Shown here: positions 16,890 through 26,015 of the stretch, one piece after another | Layout: every line of letters starts with the position of its first letter | Numbering within the stretch: the first letter of the stretch is position 1 | Origin: CAYONP01 sp964405335 | GTDB lineage: Bacteria > Armatimonadota > UBA10988 | Assembly (NCBI GenBank): GCA_964405335.1 | Contig: CAYONP010000029.1 | Span: 1-58,729 of the forward strand | DNA length: 58,729 nt | Direction: 5' to 3' | Notes under the pieces: model-generated | Database searches by the model: none | What the model was told of the DNA's origin: nothing | What the model saw: only the letters and a program-made list of their open reading frames with translations | Position numbers and translations under genes: made by a program

Positions 16890-18187
16890 CCGGGTCGCAG
16901 GCCGGCGGTCGGCCGGCGAATGATGATCGCGTCGCGCTCGGCCCCGACCGAGACCATGCCGATCGGCACGCCGACCAGCTCTTCCACCCGCTCGACATAA
17001 GCGCGCGCCGACGCCGGCAGGTCTTCATACCGGCGCACGCCGGTGGTGTCGCAGCGCCAGCCGGGCATCGGCTCGAGCACCGGCTCGGCCTGGGCCATCC
17101 GCCGCGGCACGGGGACGCGGTCGAGCAGCTCGTCGCCGATGCGATAGGCGGTGCAGAGCTGAAGTTGGTCCAGGTGGTCGAGCACGTCGAGCTTGGTCAG
17201 CGCGATGGCGGTGAAGCCGTTCAGCCGCGCGGCGTAGCGGACGGCGACGGCATCGAACCAGCCGCAGCGGCGCGGCCGGCCGGTGGTCGCGCCGAACTCG
17301 GCGCCGTGGCGGCGGAGCGCCTCGCCCTGCTCGTCGGGCAGCTCGGCGGGGAACGGCCCGGCGCCGACCGCGGTGGTGTAGGCCTTGGCCACGCCGATCA
17401 CCTCGCTGATGCGGTGCGGCGGGATGCCGGCGCCGAGCGAGGCGCCGCCGGCGGTGGGCGACGAGCTGGTGACATAGGGATAGGTCCCCCAGTCGATGTC
17501 GCGCAGCGCGCCGAGCTGGCCCTCGAGCAGGATGGCCTGGTCGCCGTCGAGCGCGGTGTGGACCGGCGGCAGCGGATCGCCGATCCGGTCGGCCAGCGCC
17601 TGACCCTCGGCCCACAGTGTCTCGAGCACCTGCTCGGGATCGAGCGCCTCGGCGCCGTACACCTCGGCCAGCAGGTGGTTCTTCAGCCCGACCAGGAAGC
17701 GGCAGCGCTCGGCCAGCCAGTCGCGGTCGAGCAGGTCGCCCATCTGCAGGCCGATGCGCGCGGCCTTGTCGGTGTAGCAGGGCCCGATGCCGCGTTTGGT
17801 GGTGCCAATCTCGGCGCCGCTGCGCTCGCGCTTGGCCTCGTCCAGGCCGTCGAGCAGGATGTGGTAGGGCATGACCACCTGCGCCCGCTCGGAGATCAGC
17901 AGCCGGTGCGCCTCGGCGCCACCCTCGCGGACCTCGTTCAGCTCTTCGATCAGCGCCCCGGGCGAGACCACGCAGCCGGTGCCGATGATGTTGTCGCAGG
18001 CCGGGTTGAAGATGCCCGAGGGGAGCAGGTGGAGCCGGAACGTGCCATGCTCGTTGACCACCGTGTGGCCGGCGTTGTTGCCGCCCTGAAAGCGAACGAC
18101 CAGCTCGCTCCGCTGGGCCAGCAGGTCGACCACCCGGCCTTTGCCCTCGTCACCCCACTGCGCACCCACCACGGCACAGACCGGCAT
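16886..18187 (-). CDS. purA: Adenylosuccinate synthetase
   Basis: The enzyme joins IMP and aspartate using GTP in AMP synthesis. The 433-residue protein has the P-loop-like GAQWGDEGKG with catalytic D13, and H41 in NNAGHT, at the same positions as in the E. coli enzyme. KRGIGPCY, the loop of TTGRPRRCGW and the C-terminal KLDVLDHLD motif (guanine site) are also present. ATG 18187 is preferred: it follows GAGGAG and starts MPVCAVVGAQ, while the longer frame upstream is atypical. It is transcribed alone from a divergent promoter and converges on the glycosyltransferase fusion with a 4-bp overlap. Confidence 0.97.
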   Translation of the reverse strand: MPVCAVVGAQWGDEGKGRVVDLLAQRSELVVRFQGGNNAGHTVVNEHGTFRLHLLPSGIFNPACDNIIGTGCVVSPGALIEELNEVREGGAEAHRLLISERAQVVMPYHILLDGLDEAKRERSGAEIGTTKRGIGPCYTDKAARIGLQMGDLLDRDWLAERCRFLVGLKNHLLAEVYGAEALDPEQVLETLWAEGQALADRIGDPLPPVHTALDGDQAILLEGQLGALRDIDWGTYPYVTSSSPTAGGASLGAGIPPHRISEVIGVAKAYTTAVGAGPFPAELPDEQGEALRRHGAEFGATTGRPRRCGWFDAVAVRYAARLNGFTAIALTKLDVLDHLDQLQLCTAYRIGDELLDRVPVPRRMAQAEPVLEPMPGWRCDTTGVRRYEDLPASARAYVERVEELVGVPIGMVSVGAERDAIIIRRPTAGLRPG

Positions 18188-18213
18188 CAAATGCTCCTCG
18201 CTGCCGGGGCGCG

Positions 18214-18243
18214 ATTGTAACATCGGCAGCGCCAGCACGGCAA
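18214..18243 (-). promoter_or_regulatory. Promoter of purA
   Basis: On the minus strand, TTGCCG (18243-18238) and TACAAT (18219-18214) with 18-bp spacing; the leader is about 20 nt. Confidence 0.65.
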
Positions 18244-18323
18244 CGCCGGGACGCGGCGGTCGGCCGCTGCGCGGCGGGAGGAGTTCGGCCGCCAGGGCGG
18301 CAAGCCAGCGGCTGGAGCGTCTC

Positions 18324-21300
18324 ATGGTCACCTCGCTGCTCCTGGCCGCCTCCCTCGCCGCCGGTCTTGCCGGCGGGCCATCGTGGCCGACCGACCTCGC
18401 CTATCCCGGCACCGGCCTGTGGACCGCGCGCTTGCCGGTGACCGTCGCCAACCTCGGCGACGCGCCGCTGGCCGGCTATCCGGTCGAGCTCGAGGTCGCC
18501 GCCCTGACCGGCCGGGCGGCCGACGCGCTGCGCGTCGGCGACGACGATGGGGCCGAGCTGCTGTGGGACCTGCGCGCCGACGGGCGACGCGTCGACCGCG
18601 GGCCGATCCCGCCCGGCGCGGTCTTGACCGTGCCGGCGACGGCACCGCGCGGCGGACGGCAGCGGCTGTGGGTCTACTTCGACAACCCGACCGCCTACCA
18701 CGTCCCGGAGTTCCTGGCCGCCGGCGCGCGGCCGGCCAACCTCTCGTTCGAGGACCTCGACGGCGGCGGGCTGCTGGACTGGCGCTTCGACGCCGGCGAT
18801 GCGGCGCACCGACTGGCCGTCGACCAGGCGGTGGCGCGGACCGGCGAGCGGTCGGTCCGCTGCGAGGTCTCGGCCGGCGCCGAGCCGAGCTGGATTGCCG
18901 CCCGGCAGACCGCCCGGCGGGTCGTGCCCGGGGCGAGGTACCGGCTGACCGGCTGGGTACGCGCGCGCGATGTGGTTGGCGGGGCGGGTTGGTACGTGCA
19001 CGTGGCTACGCCGGAGAACCCGCAGGCGGTGAGCATCGTCGAGCCGGTCGGCGACGGGACGTTCGAATGGCGCTCGGTGACCATCGAGTTCACGGCGCCG
19101 GCCGGCGCGGTGTCAATGAGCTACGGCACGGTGCTGCGCGGCACGGGGGTCGCCTGGTTCGACGACTGGACGGTCGAGGAGCTCGACGCGCCGCCGGTCC
19201 TGCGCGTCGAAGTGGGCGAGGTCGAGCGGCTCGACCTGGCCGTCCAACCGGTGCCCGCGCCGGAGGTGCGGATTCTCGACCTGCCGCGCGATTCCCCGCG
19301 GCAGCGCGGTCCATCGGTCACGCTCTGGGTGCCGAATCTCGGCGAGGCAGAGGTCGACACATTGGTGGCGGCCAACCTCGGCCGGCCCGAGCTACTCCGG
19401 CGGTCACGCGGCCTCCGCACGCTCGACCTGCGGATCACCGGCCGCGACGGGCAACCGGTCGAGCACTGGCCCACCGCCGGTGAGACCATCATCTTCCCGG
19501 CGCGTCTGGCGCCGCGGACGCTTCACGCCTTCCTCGCCGACACGGCCAGCGTCGAGATGCTGCCACCGCCGCGGCATGGGGGCCTGCTCGATCGCCCACT
19601 CAACCGCGCGGAGAACGGCTCGTTCGAAGCCGGCGCGGCGCTGCCCGAGGCCTGGCCCGGCGGCAGTGAGCAGCCCCGCGCCGACGGCGTCACCTTCGCC
19701 CGCGTGCCGGGCGGGCCGTTCGGCGAGTGGTGCAGCGAGGTCCGCGTGCCGGCCACGGCGACCGCCGACTGGGTCGGCTGGCGCCAGCGTGTGCCGGTCA
19801 GGCCGGGCGAGAGCTACCTGCTCAGCGCCTGGGTCCAGACCGTCGGCGCCGACGGACCGGTCCAGCTCCACGGCCACTTCCGCACTGCCGACGGCGAGCT
19901 GGCCGAGCGGGCGCAGTACTGGTCGAGCGGCGGCGCGGTGAGCGGCGACCAGGATTGGACCGAGCTGAGCGGACTGGTCACCATCCCGCCCGGCTGCGAG
20001 CTGTTCGAGCTGCACCTGACCGCCAACTGCCACGGCACGATTCGGCACGACGGGGTGCTCTTCGCGCCGGTGGTGGTCGCGCGCGTCGGCGAACTCGAGT
20101 CGCCGGCGCCCGAGGGCCTCGCCGTCTGGCCGGTCGACCCGCTGCGCAAGGTCTTCCGCGGCACACCGGCAGGGCAACCGGTCGAGCAGATCGAGCTCTC
20201 GGCCGCGCGGGGCGAGCGTGAGTCGTTGCAGCTCTGCCTGCGCGCGGGGCAGGCACGGCGGGTGCGGGTGAGCGTCGACCTCGACGGTCTGCCGGCGCCG
20301 CGGATTGAGCGCGTGGGCTACGTGCCGTGCCTCGAGCCGGGTGGCTACTTCAGTTCGCAGGCGGCGGTGTGGGAGCGGCGCAAGCCGGCCGGCGGCGGCC
20401 GCACCGACGGCTGGCGCGGCTGGTGGCCCGACCCGCTCCTGCCGGTCGACGGGCCCGTATCGCTCGCGGCCGGCGTGACGCAACCGCTGTGGCTGACCTT
20501 CACCGTTCCGCCCGACGCGGAGCCCGGCGTGCACCTTGGGGAGATCCGGCTCGGCGTCGGTGGCGAGACCATCGTGCTGCCCCTGCGTCTGACCGTCTGG
20601 CACCAGGTGCAGCCCGAGCGACCGAGCCTCGAAGTCATCTACGACCTGCGCAACGGCCCGGGCCCGCGGGCGTTCGACAGCCCCGAGCAGATCGCGGCCT
20701 GGTGGCGGTTCATGGCCGAGCGGCGGATCAGCAGCGACCGCCTCCTGCCCGATCCGGTCTTCGAGCGGGCCGGCGACCGGCTGACCATCGACACCGCGGC
20801 GTTCGACGCCGCGGCGAGCGTCTACTTCGACGAGCTGAACATGGCCACGGCCTACTGGCCGCCTGTTTTCTACGCCGCCGGCTGGGCCTATCCACCGCGT
20901 GACTTCCTCGGCACGCAGTACCCGAGTCGCGAGTACGACTCGACTTACCGCGAGGCGGTGCGGCTGTTCGCGGCGCATCTTCGCCAGCGCGGCTGGTTCG
21001 ACCGCATGGTGCTCTACGTGTCGGACGAACCGCACGTCTGGGATCGCGAGCGGGGCGCCGACGTCACGGCTTGGCTGGCCCATGTGATTGGCCTGACACG
21101 CGCCGTCGACCCGGCGATTCCCGTCTACTCGAGCACCTGGCAGCCGGTGCCGGCGTGGGAAGGCGTGCTCAACCACTGGGGCATCGGGCAGTATGGCAAC
21201 TTCCCGCTGGAGACGCTGGCCGCGCGGCGCGCGGCGGGTGACAAGGTCTGGTTCACCACCGATGGCCAGATGGAGATCGACACGCCTTACCTGGCCTGCG

Positions 21301-21737
21301 AGCGCCTGCTGCCGTGGTACTGCTTCGCTCACGACGTCTCGGGCTACGAGTTCTGGGGCCTGAGCTGGTGGACCTGGGACCCGTTCGAGTTCGGCTGGCA
21401 CCGCTATATCAGCCAGGGCTCGTTCCCGGGCGATCAGGGTTGGGTGCGGTATCCCAACGGCGACGGCTACCTCGCCTACCCGGGCGACGACGGCCCGCTC
21501 TCGTCGATCCGCCTCGAACAGGCGCGCGAGGGGATTGAGGACTACGACCTGCTCCGTGCCCTCGCCGCGCGGCAGGCCGATGACCCGCGCGTCGCGCCGC
21601 TGCTGGCAGAAGCCCGCGCGCTGGCCTTCATTCCCAACGCCGGCGGGTTCCGCTCGACCGACATCCTGCCCGAGCCCGAGCGGCTGACCGACCTCCGCCG
21701 CCGCGCCGGCGAGCTACTCGACGAGCTGCCGCGGTGA
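18324..21737 (+). CDS. Secreted DUF4091/GH123-like glycoside hydrolase
   Basis: An 1137-residue exported protein. A signal peptide (residues about 1-18) is followed by beta-rich, CBM-like modules starting NLSFEDLDGGGL and NGSFEAGA (roughly 145-290 and 430-580). From about residue 760 comes a TIM-barrel region with the SDEP motif (near 899), WTWDPFEFG and the C-terminal LSSIRLEQAREGIEDYDLL signature, typical of DUF4091 and related to GH123 beta-N-acetylgalactosaminidases, whose catalytic pair is Asp-Glu. ATG 18324 follows GGAG and starts the signal peptide; the open frame upstream is antisense to purA. It overlaps the ASCH gene by 4 bp. The sugar specificity is unknown. Confidence 0.88.
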   Translation: MVTSLLLAASLAAGLAGGPSWPTDLAYPGTGLWTARLPVTVANLGDAPLAGYPVELEVAALTGRAADALRVGDDDGAELLWDLRADGRRVDRGPIPPGAVLTVPATAPRGGRQRLWVYFDNPTAYHVPEFLAAGARPANLSFEDLDGGGLLDWRFDAGDAAHRLAVDQAVARTGERSVRCEVSAGAEPSWIAARQTARRVVPGARYRLTGWVRARDVVGGAGWYVHVATPENPQAVSIVEPVGDGTFEWRSVTIEFTAPAGAVSMSYGTVLRGTGVAWFDDWTVEELDAPPVLRVEVGEVERLDLAVQPVPAPEVRILDLPRDSPRQRGPSVTLWVPNLGEAEVDTLVAANLGRPELLRRSRGLRTLDLRITGRDGQPVEHWPTAGETIIFPARLAPRTLHAFLADTASVEMLPPPRHGGLLDRPLNRAENGSFEAGAALPEAWPGGSEQPRADGVTFARVPGGPFGEWCSEVRVPATATADWVGWRQRVPVRPGESYLLSAWVQTVGADGPVQLHGHFRTADGELAERAQYWSSGGAVSGDQDWTELSGLVTIPPGCELFELHLTANCHGTIRHDGVLFAPVVVARVGELESPAPEGLAVWPVDPLRKVFRGTPAGQPVEQIELSAARGERESLQLCLRAGQARRVRVSVDLDGLPAPRIERVGYVPCLEPGGYFSSQAAVWERRKPAGGGRTDGWRGWWPDPLLPVDGPVSLAAGVTQPLWLTFTVPPDAEPGVHLGEIRLGVGGETIVLPLRLTVWHQVQPERPSLEVIYDLRNGPGPRAFDSPEQIAAWWRFMAERRISSDRLLPDPVFERAGDRLTIDTAAFDAAASVYFDELNMATAYWPPVFYAAGWAYPPRDFLGTQYPSREYDSTYREAVRLFAAHLRQRGWFDRMVLYVSDEPHVWDRERGADVTAWLAHVIGLTRAVDPAIPVYSSTWQPVPAWEGVLNHWGIGQYGNFPLETLAARRAAGDKVWFTTDGQMEIDTPYLACERLLPWYCFAHDVSGYEFWGLSWWTWDPFEFGWHRYISQGSFPGDQGWVRYPNGDGYLAYPGDDGPLSSIRLEQAREGIEDYDLLRALAARQADDPRVAPLLAEARALAFIPNAGGFRSTDILPEPERLTDLRRRAGELLDELPR

Positions 21738-22117
21738 GAGCCCTGTCGCTCCGCCAGCCCTGGGCGTACCTCGTCTGCGCCGGAATCAAGCCGGTCGAGA
21801 ACCGCACCTGGCGCACGCGCTGGCGCGGCCCGGTCGCCGTCCACGCGGCATGGCAGCCCGATGAGGTCTACATCCACCGCTTCGCCGACCTGCTCGCCGG
21901 CGTCGACCTGCCGGACGACCTGCCGCGGGGAGGGATTGTCGGTGTGGTGTCGATCGTCGATTGTGTCGAGCGCTGCGACAGCCCCTGGTTCTGCGGCCCG
22001 GTCGGCTTCGTGCTGGCCAATCCGCGGGCGCTGCCGCGGATCGAGTGCCGTGGCCTGCCCGGTCTGTTCACGCTGCCCGATGAGGTCGCCGCGCGCGTGG
22101 CGGCGCTGGAGGAGTGA
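21734..22117 (+). CDS. ASCH-domain protein
   Basis: A 127-residue protein beginning with the ASCH signature ALSLRQPWAYLVCAGIKPVE and the following NRTWRTRWRGPVAVHA strand. ASCH is a PUA-like beta-barrel thought to bind RNA or modified nucleotides; some members are amidohydrolases acting on N4-acetylcytidine. The GTG start overlaps the stop of the DUF4091 gene by 4 bp, and the next gene starts 2 bp downstream. It is therefore an intracellular protein embedded in an operon of secreted proteins, a link that is not obvious functionally. Confidence 0.85.
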   Translation: MRALSLRQPWAYLVCAGIKPVENRTWRTRWRGPVAVHAAWQPDEVYIHRFADLLAGVDLPDDLPRGGIVGVVSIVDCVERCDSPWFCGPVGFVLANPRALPRIECRGLPGLFTLPDEVAARVAALEE

Positions 22118-22118
22118 C

Positions 22119-24032
22119 ATGCGCGAGCTGCTCTGCCTGCTGGCGGCCCTCTGCCTGCTGCTGCCGGCCGGCGCGGCGACCGTCGAGGTCGGCCCGCGGC
22201 GGGCGGTCAAGAGCGTCCGCGCGGCGCTCGAACAGGCTGCCGGGCCGGTCACCGTGCGCCTCGATCCGGGCGACTACCTGCTCACCGAGCCGCTCGCGCT
22301 CGGCTCGGGCCAGTCGCTGATCGGCCCCGGCGCGCGGCTGATCGGCGGCCGGCGGCTGACCGACTGGCAGCCGGTGAGCGACCCGGCGGTGCTGGCCCGC
22401 ATCCCGGCGGCGGCGCACCCGCACGTGGTCGAAGCCGATCTTCGCGCCGCCGGCGTGACCGACTTCGGCGCGCTGCGCGAGCGGGGCTTCGGCAAGGCCA
22501 TCGTGCCGGCGCACCTCGAACTGTTCTACAACTCGCAGCCGATGACCCTGGCGCGGTATCCGAACTCCGGCGAATTCCGGCGTGTCGCGGAGCTGCCCGA
22601 CGGGCAGGAGGGCATGACCCTCACCTGCGCCGACGAGCGCGTGCGCCGCTGGTCCGCCGAGCCCGAGCCCTGGATCTTCGGCTACTGGTTCCACGACTGG
22701 GCCGACGTCTACCAGCCGATCGCGGGGATCGACGCGAACGGCGTGATCACTCTCGGCGGCGCGAAGCCGAACTACGGCATCCGGCCGAACCAGCGGTTCT
22801 ACGGCTTCAACCTGCTCGGCGAGCTCGACACGCCGGGCGAGTGGTACCTCGACCGCGCCGCCGGCCGGCTCTACTTCTGGCCACCCGAGCCCGGCGGCGA
22901 GGCGGTCGTCTCGGTCGGTGAGACGTTCATCACCGTCACCGGCGCCGAGGACGTGCGGATCGAGGGCCTGACCTTCGAGGCCTGCCGCGGCACGGCGATC
23001 GTCATCCGCGACTCGACCGACGTGCAGGTGGTCGCCTGCACCATCCGCAACACGGGCAACCGGGCGGTGACCATCTCCGGTGGCGCGCGCTGCGCGGTGC
23101 TCGGTTGCGACATCCGCGAGACCGGCGACGGCGGCATCGTGCTCTCGGGCGGTGACCGCGCCACGTTGACCGCCGCCGGGCACCAGGCGGTGAACAACGC
23201 GATCACGCGCTACTCGCGCTGGTGCCGGACTTACCGCCCGGCGGTTCAGCTCGACGGGGTGGGGCAGCAGGTGCTGCACAATCTCATCTGGGACGGCCCG
23301 CACAACGGCATCCAGCTCGGCGGCAACGAGCATCGGATCGAGTACAACGAGCTGCACGACGTCTGCTGGGAGACCGGCGACGTGGGCGCCTTCTACATGG
23401 GCCGCGACTGGACCGCCCGCGGGACGGTCATCCGCCACAACCACTTCCACCATATCCAGGGACCCGGCCAGCACGGCGCGATGGGAGTCTACCTCGACGA
23501 CGCGGCCAGCGGCATCAGCATCCTGGGCAACCGCTTCGTCGCCACCACCCGGGCGATGTTCATCGGCGGCGGACGAGACAATCTGGTTGAAGGCAATTTG
23601 TTTGTCGACTGTCGTCCCGCCCTGCACATCGACGCCCGCGGGATCGGCTGGATGGCCTACCACGTCGAGGGCGACGGCACCCTGCCGACCCGCCTGCGCG
23701 AGATGCCCATCGAGAGCGAGCCGTGGCGGACGCGATATCCTCAGTTGCTCCGCATCCTGGACGATGAACCCGGCGCGCCAAAAAACAACCTCATCCGATC
23801 GAACGTGTCGATTGGTGGCGTATGGGAAGAGGTCGAGGAGAAGGCGCGGCCGTACCAGACGATCGAGCGCAACCACGTGGTCGAGGCCGAGCCGCTCGAT
23901 CAGACGGGCCAGCCACTGCCCGGTTCACCGGCCTACGAAGCCGGTTTCCGCCGCCTGCCGGTCGACCGCATGGGGCTCCAGCAGGACCTGCCGCGGGCGA
24001 GCTGGCCGGTCGAACATCCGCGGCGGGAGTGA
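22119..24032 (+). CDS. Secreted right-handed parallel beta-helix protein
   Basis: A 637-residue exported protein: signal peptide (1-20), then a pectate-lyase-like N-cap (AVKSVRAALEQA, VRLDPGDYLLTEPL) and many beta-helix coils with Asn/Gly turns (VRIEGLTFEACRGTAIVIR, NRAVTISGGARCAVLGCDI, HNGIQLGGNEHRIEYNELHD). Proteins of this architecture act on polysaccharides as lyases, epimerases or hydrolases. ATG 22119 follows GGAGGAG; the longer frame is a shadow of the ASCH gene. It is the last gene before a new promoter at 24072. The exact activity cannot be assigned. Confidence 0.85.
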   Translation: MRELLCLLAALCLLLPAGAATVEVGPRRAVKSVRAALEQAAGPVTVRLDPGDYLLTEPLALGSGQSLIGPGARLIGGRRLTDWQPVSDPAVLARIPAAAHPHVVEADLRAAGVTDFGALRERGFGKAIVPAHLELFYNSQPMTLARYPNSGEFRRVAELPDGQEGMTLTCADERVRRWSAEPEPWIFGYWFHDWADVYQPIAGIDANGVITLGGAKPNYGIRPNQRFYGFNLLGELDTPGEWYLDRAAGRLYFWPPEPGGEAVVSVGETFITVTGAEDVRIEGLTFEACRGTAIVIRDSTDVQVVACTIRNTGNRAVTISGGARCAVLGCDIRETGDGGIVLSGGDRATLTAAGHQAVNNAITRYSRWCRTYRPAVQLDGVGQQVLHNLIWDGPHNGIQLGGNEHRIEYNELHDVCWETGDVGAFYMGRDWTARGTVIRHNHFHHIQGPGQHGAMGVYLDDAASGISILGNRFVATTRAMFIGGGRDNLVEGNLFVDCRPALHIDARGIGWMAYHVEGDGTLPTRLREMPIESEPWRTRYPQLLRILDDEPGAPKNNLIRSNVSIGGVWEEVEEKARPYQTIERNHVVEAEPLDQTGQPLPGSPAYEAGFRRLPVDRMGLQQDLPRASWPVEHPRRE

Positions 24033-24071
24033 GCGATCGGAGGGTGTCGGAGAGAATCTGAGATTCCCCTC

Positions 24072-24100
24072 TTGACAGCCCAGAACCGGTTGTGTTATCA
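24072..24100 (+). promoter_or_regulatory. Promoter of the MauE-like/Cys-rich peptide cassette
   Basis: TTGACA (24072-24077) and TTATCA (24095-24100) with 17-bp spacing. A dyad GAATCT-G-AGATTC (24054-24066) lies just upstream of the -35. The leader is about 33 nt. Confidence 0.7.
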
Positions 24101-24139
24101 GTGAGTTCAGCCGGCGGTTGCCGGTGGGCGAGGGTTGGC

Positions 24140-25642
24140 ATGGATCGCGCGCGGCAGGGCCTCGGGACGGTGGCCCGCGAGAGCGGCGGGCGGCTCCATG
24201 CGGGCCTGCGCTGGTCCGTCGCGGCGGTGTTTGTCGTCGCGGCGGTGGGCAAGGCGCTGGAGTTCGGCACGGCCGCCGGCAGGTGGCATGGGGTCGTTTG
24301 GCTCCCCGAGACAGTGCAGGCTCCCTTCGCCGTCGCTCTCGCCACGGTCGAGGTCTGCCTTGCGCTGGCGCTGCTGAGTCGTCGTTGGCAGACGCACGGT
24401 GCGTTCCTCGGCGCGGGGCTGGCCGGCGCCTTTGCACTCTACACCTGGCTGCGGATGCGCGGCGGAGATACGGGCGCGTGCCATTGCTTTGGCGCGATCG
24501 GCTCGCTGCCGGCGCAGACGACGCTGCGGCTCGACCTGGCTCTGCTGGGAGCCTGCCTCGTGCTGGTACTCGGCGAGCCGACCGGCTGCCGATTGCCTGA
24601 CCAGCCTCGTCAACCCCTGCGGTTGCCCCGGGCCGCGCTCGCGGCGATGGTCGCCTGGGTGCTGATCGTCTACACGCTGCAGGCGAAGGGCAGCGAACGT
24701 TGGCTGGCCCAGCGCACCGCGCAGGCGGAGGCACCCGTGCTGCACCGGCTCGGGGTCGGTGATCCGTCGCCGGAGGCGCTGTCACGGCAGACGGTAGACG
24801 CCGCCTGGCGCCTGTTCGTGTTCATCGACCCCGGCTGTCCCAGTTGCTTCGACTGGCTGCGCGCTGTCGAGACCGCCACGCCCGGCTGGGCAGGGCAGGT
24901 GGCTGTGCGAGTAGTGGTGCCGGTCAATGCCGGCTCGGCCTCAGAGGAGGTGGATGCCGAGCGGGTCCTGGGGCGGAAGGGCATCGTATTGGCGACACTG
25001 CCGGATCCAGGTGGCCGACTGGCGGACCAGTGCCTCGACGAGCCGGCCGAATGGCCGTTCGCGGTGCTGCTCGATGGGGACGGCACCATCCGGTACGTCG
25101 CCCGCCGTGGCCAAGTGCCGCGGGGCGATCCGGCGGCCGAGGTCGAGCTGCTCGTGCGCGACGTGCCCTTCGCTGCTCCGGATGCCGGGCCGCGCGGCGC
25201 GTGGCTCGGGCGGCCGGTCGCCGACCTGGCGGTGTCGACACCGGGCGGGTCGGTTCGGCTGGCGAAGTTGTGGGCCGACCGGCCGCTGGTGGTCGGCTTC
25301 GTCGATCCGGCCTGCGGCACTTGCCTGCACCAGGAGCGCGAGCTGCTCAAGTGGGCTGAGGGCCGGCCCGTCACACTGTTGCTCGTGTATCCGACGGAAG
25401 CGGAGGCGACAGCGGCCTCCGCCGAGCACGGAGAGGCGGCGGTCACGTCGTGGAGTTGGGAGTGGCTGACCAGCCGGTGGCAGGTCCGCCGGCAGTGCGT
25501 GGTCGTGGTGACAGCGGGCCGGCTCGCGCTGGTTGCCGAGCCGCCGCTGGCGTTGAGCGGCCTCACGGCCGCGATCGCGGGCGCGCGGCCGTCACCGCCC
25601 GAAGGAGCGGCGCCGGTGCGCGCAGGAAGGGAGGAACGATGA
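24140..25642 (+). CDS. MauE/DoxX-like membrane protein with two thioredoxin-like domains
   Basis: A 500-residue fusion. Residues about 20-185 form a four- to five-helix MauE/DoxX-type redox membrane domain with the motif C114-x-C116-F (GACHCFGAIG). A first thioredoxin-like domain follows with C233-P-S-C236 (FVFIDPGCPSC), and a second with C392-G-T-C395 (GFVDPACGTC). MauE-type proteins support disulfide formation or maturation of Cys-rich periplasmic partners, so electrons may pass between the membrane domain and the tandem CxxC sites. ATG 24140 lies behind GAGGG. It is coupled (TGATG-type overlap) to the Cys-rich peptide gene, the likely client. The domain calls are solid; the direction of electron flow is inferred. 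Confidence 0.82.
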   Translation: MDRARQGLGTVARESGGRLHAGLRWSVAAVFVVAAVGKALEFGTAAGRWHGVVWLPETVQAPFAVALATVEVCLALALLSRRWQTHGAFLGAGLAGAFALYTWLRMRGGDTGACHCFGAIGSLPAQTTLRLDLALLGACLVLVLGEPTGCRLPDQPRQPLRLPRAALAAMVAWVLIVYTLQAKGSERWLAQRTAQAEAPVLHRLGVGDPSPEALSRQTVDAAWRLFVFIDPGCPSCFDWLRAVETATPGWAGQVAVRVVVPVNAGSASEEVDAERVLGRKGIVLATLPDPGGRLADQCLDEPAEWPFAVLLDGDGTIRYVARRGQVPRGDPAAEVELLVRDVPFAAPDAGPRGAWLGRPVADLAVSTPGGSVRLAKLWADRPLVVGFVDPACGTCLHQERELLKWAEGRPVTLLLVYPTEAEATAASAEHGEAAVTSWSWEWLTSRWQVRRQCVVVVTAGRLALVAEPPLALSGLTAAIAGARPSPPEGAAPVRAGREER

Positions 25643-25956
25643 TGCGCTGGGCATGTTGGGCCGTCGTGTTGGTCGCGGCGGCCGGACTCGCGTGGACACC
25701 GCCGGAGTTGCAGTGCCTGGACCCTGAGGAAGCCGTGGAGGCCACCGGCAACTTCCCCGACGAGCGTACGCGGAGTCACGACTACATCTACTGGTGCAAG
25801 GACTGCGTGAACAGCTGCGAGTGGTACGAAGCCCAGTACACCGTCAAGGACGACCACTGGACGTCGTACTGCGAGGGCGTACCCGAAGACGACGGTTGCG
25901 GCCCCGAGCAAGTGACTGAGGACTGCTGCTGGTTCGCCGGCAGCGATCCTTGCTGA
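25639..25956 (+). CDS. Small secreted cysteine-rich protein
   Basis: A 105-residue product with a signal peptide (1-19, ending AAAGLAW) and nine cysteines in the mature part (26, 53, 56, 60, 78, 87, 96, 97 and 105), including C53-x2-C56-x3-C60 and a C96-C97 pair. It is acidic and rich in Trp/Tyr near the cysteines (YW-C, CEWYE, CCW). ATG 25639 follows AGGGAGGAACG and overlaps the end of the MauE/thioredoxin gene by 4 bp. The pairing strongly suggests an exported, disulfide-rich substrate of that protein. No family is recognised. A redox enzyme small subunit, toxin-like peptide or structural peptide are all possible. Confidence 0.8.
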   Translation: MMRWACWAVVLVAAAGLAWTPPELQCLDPEEAVEATGNFPDERTRSHDYIYWCKDCVNSCEWYEAQYTVKDDHWTSYCEGVPEDDGCGPEQVTEDCCWFAGSDPC

Positions 25957-25972
25957 CGGCTGCTGCCAGGAC

Positions 25973-26004
25973 CTCGGGCCGCTCGCTCGAGCGGGCGGCC
26001 CGAG
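25973..26004 (+). other. 14-bp hairpin between Cys-rich peptide and prepilin genes
   Basis: CTCGGGCCGCTCGC and GCGGGCGGCCCGAG flank a TCGA loop, with one T-G pair in an otherwise perfect 14-bp stem. No T-run follows. It ends one base before the AGGAG (26005-26009) of the prepilin gene. Possible roles are transcript stabilisation, partial termination or reduced translation of the prepilin. Confidence 0.6.
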
Positions 26005-26015
26005 AGGAGCGGGAA

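Noticed and set aside
24054..24066. GAATCT-G-AGATTC as a regulator operator
   Set aside because: Single short dyad with no second copy at another promoter in the window; kept only as a note to the promoter.
25639..25956. Assignment as methylamine dehydrogenase light chain
   Set aside because: MauE-like neighbour and many cysteines suggest it, but length, Cys spacing and absence of mauA/mauB/mauG partners do not support it.
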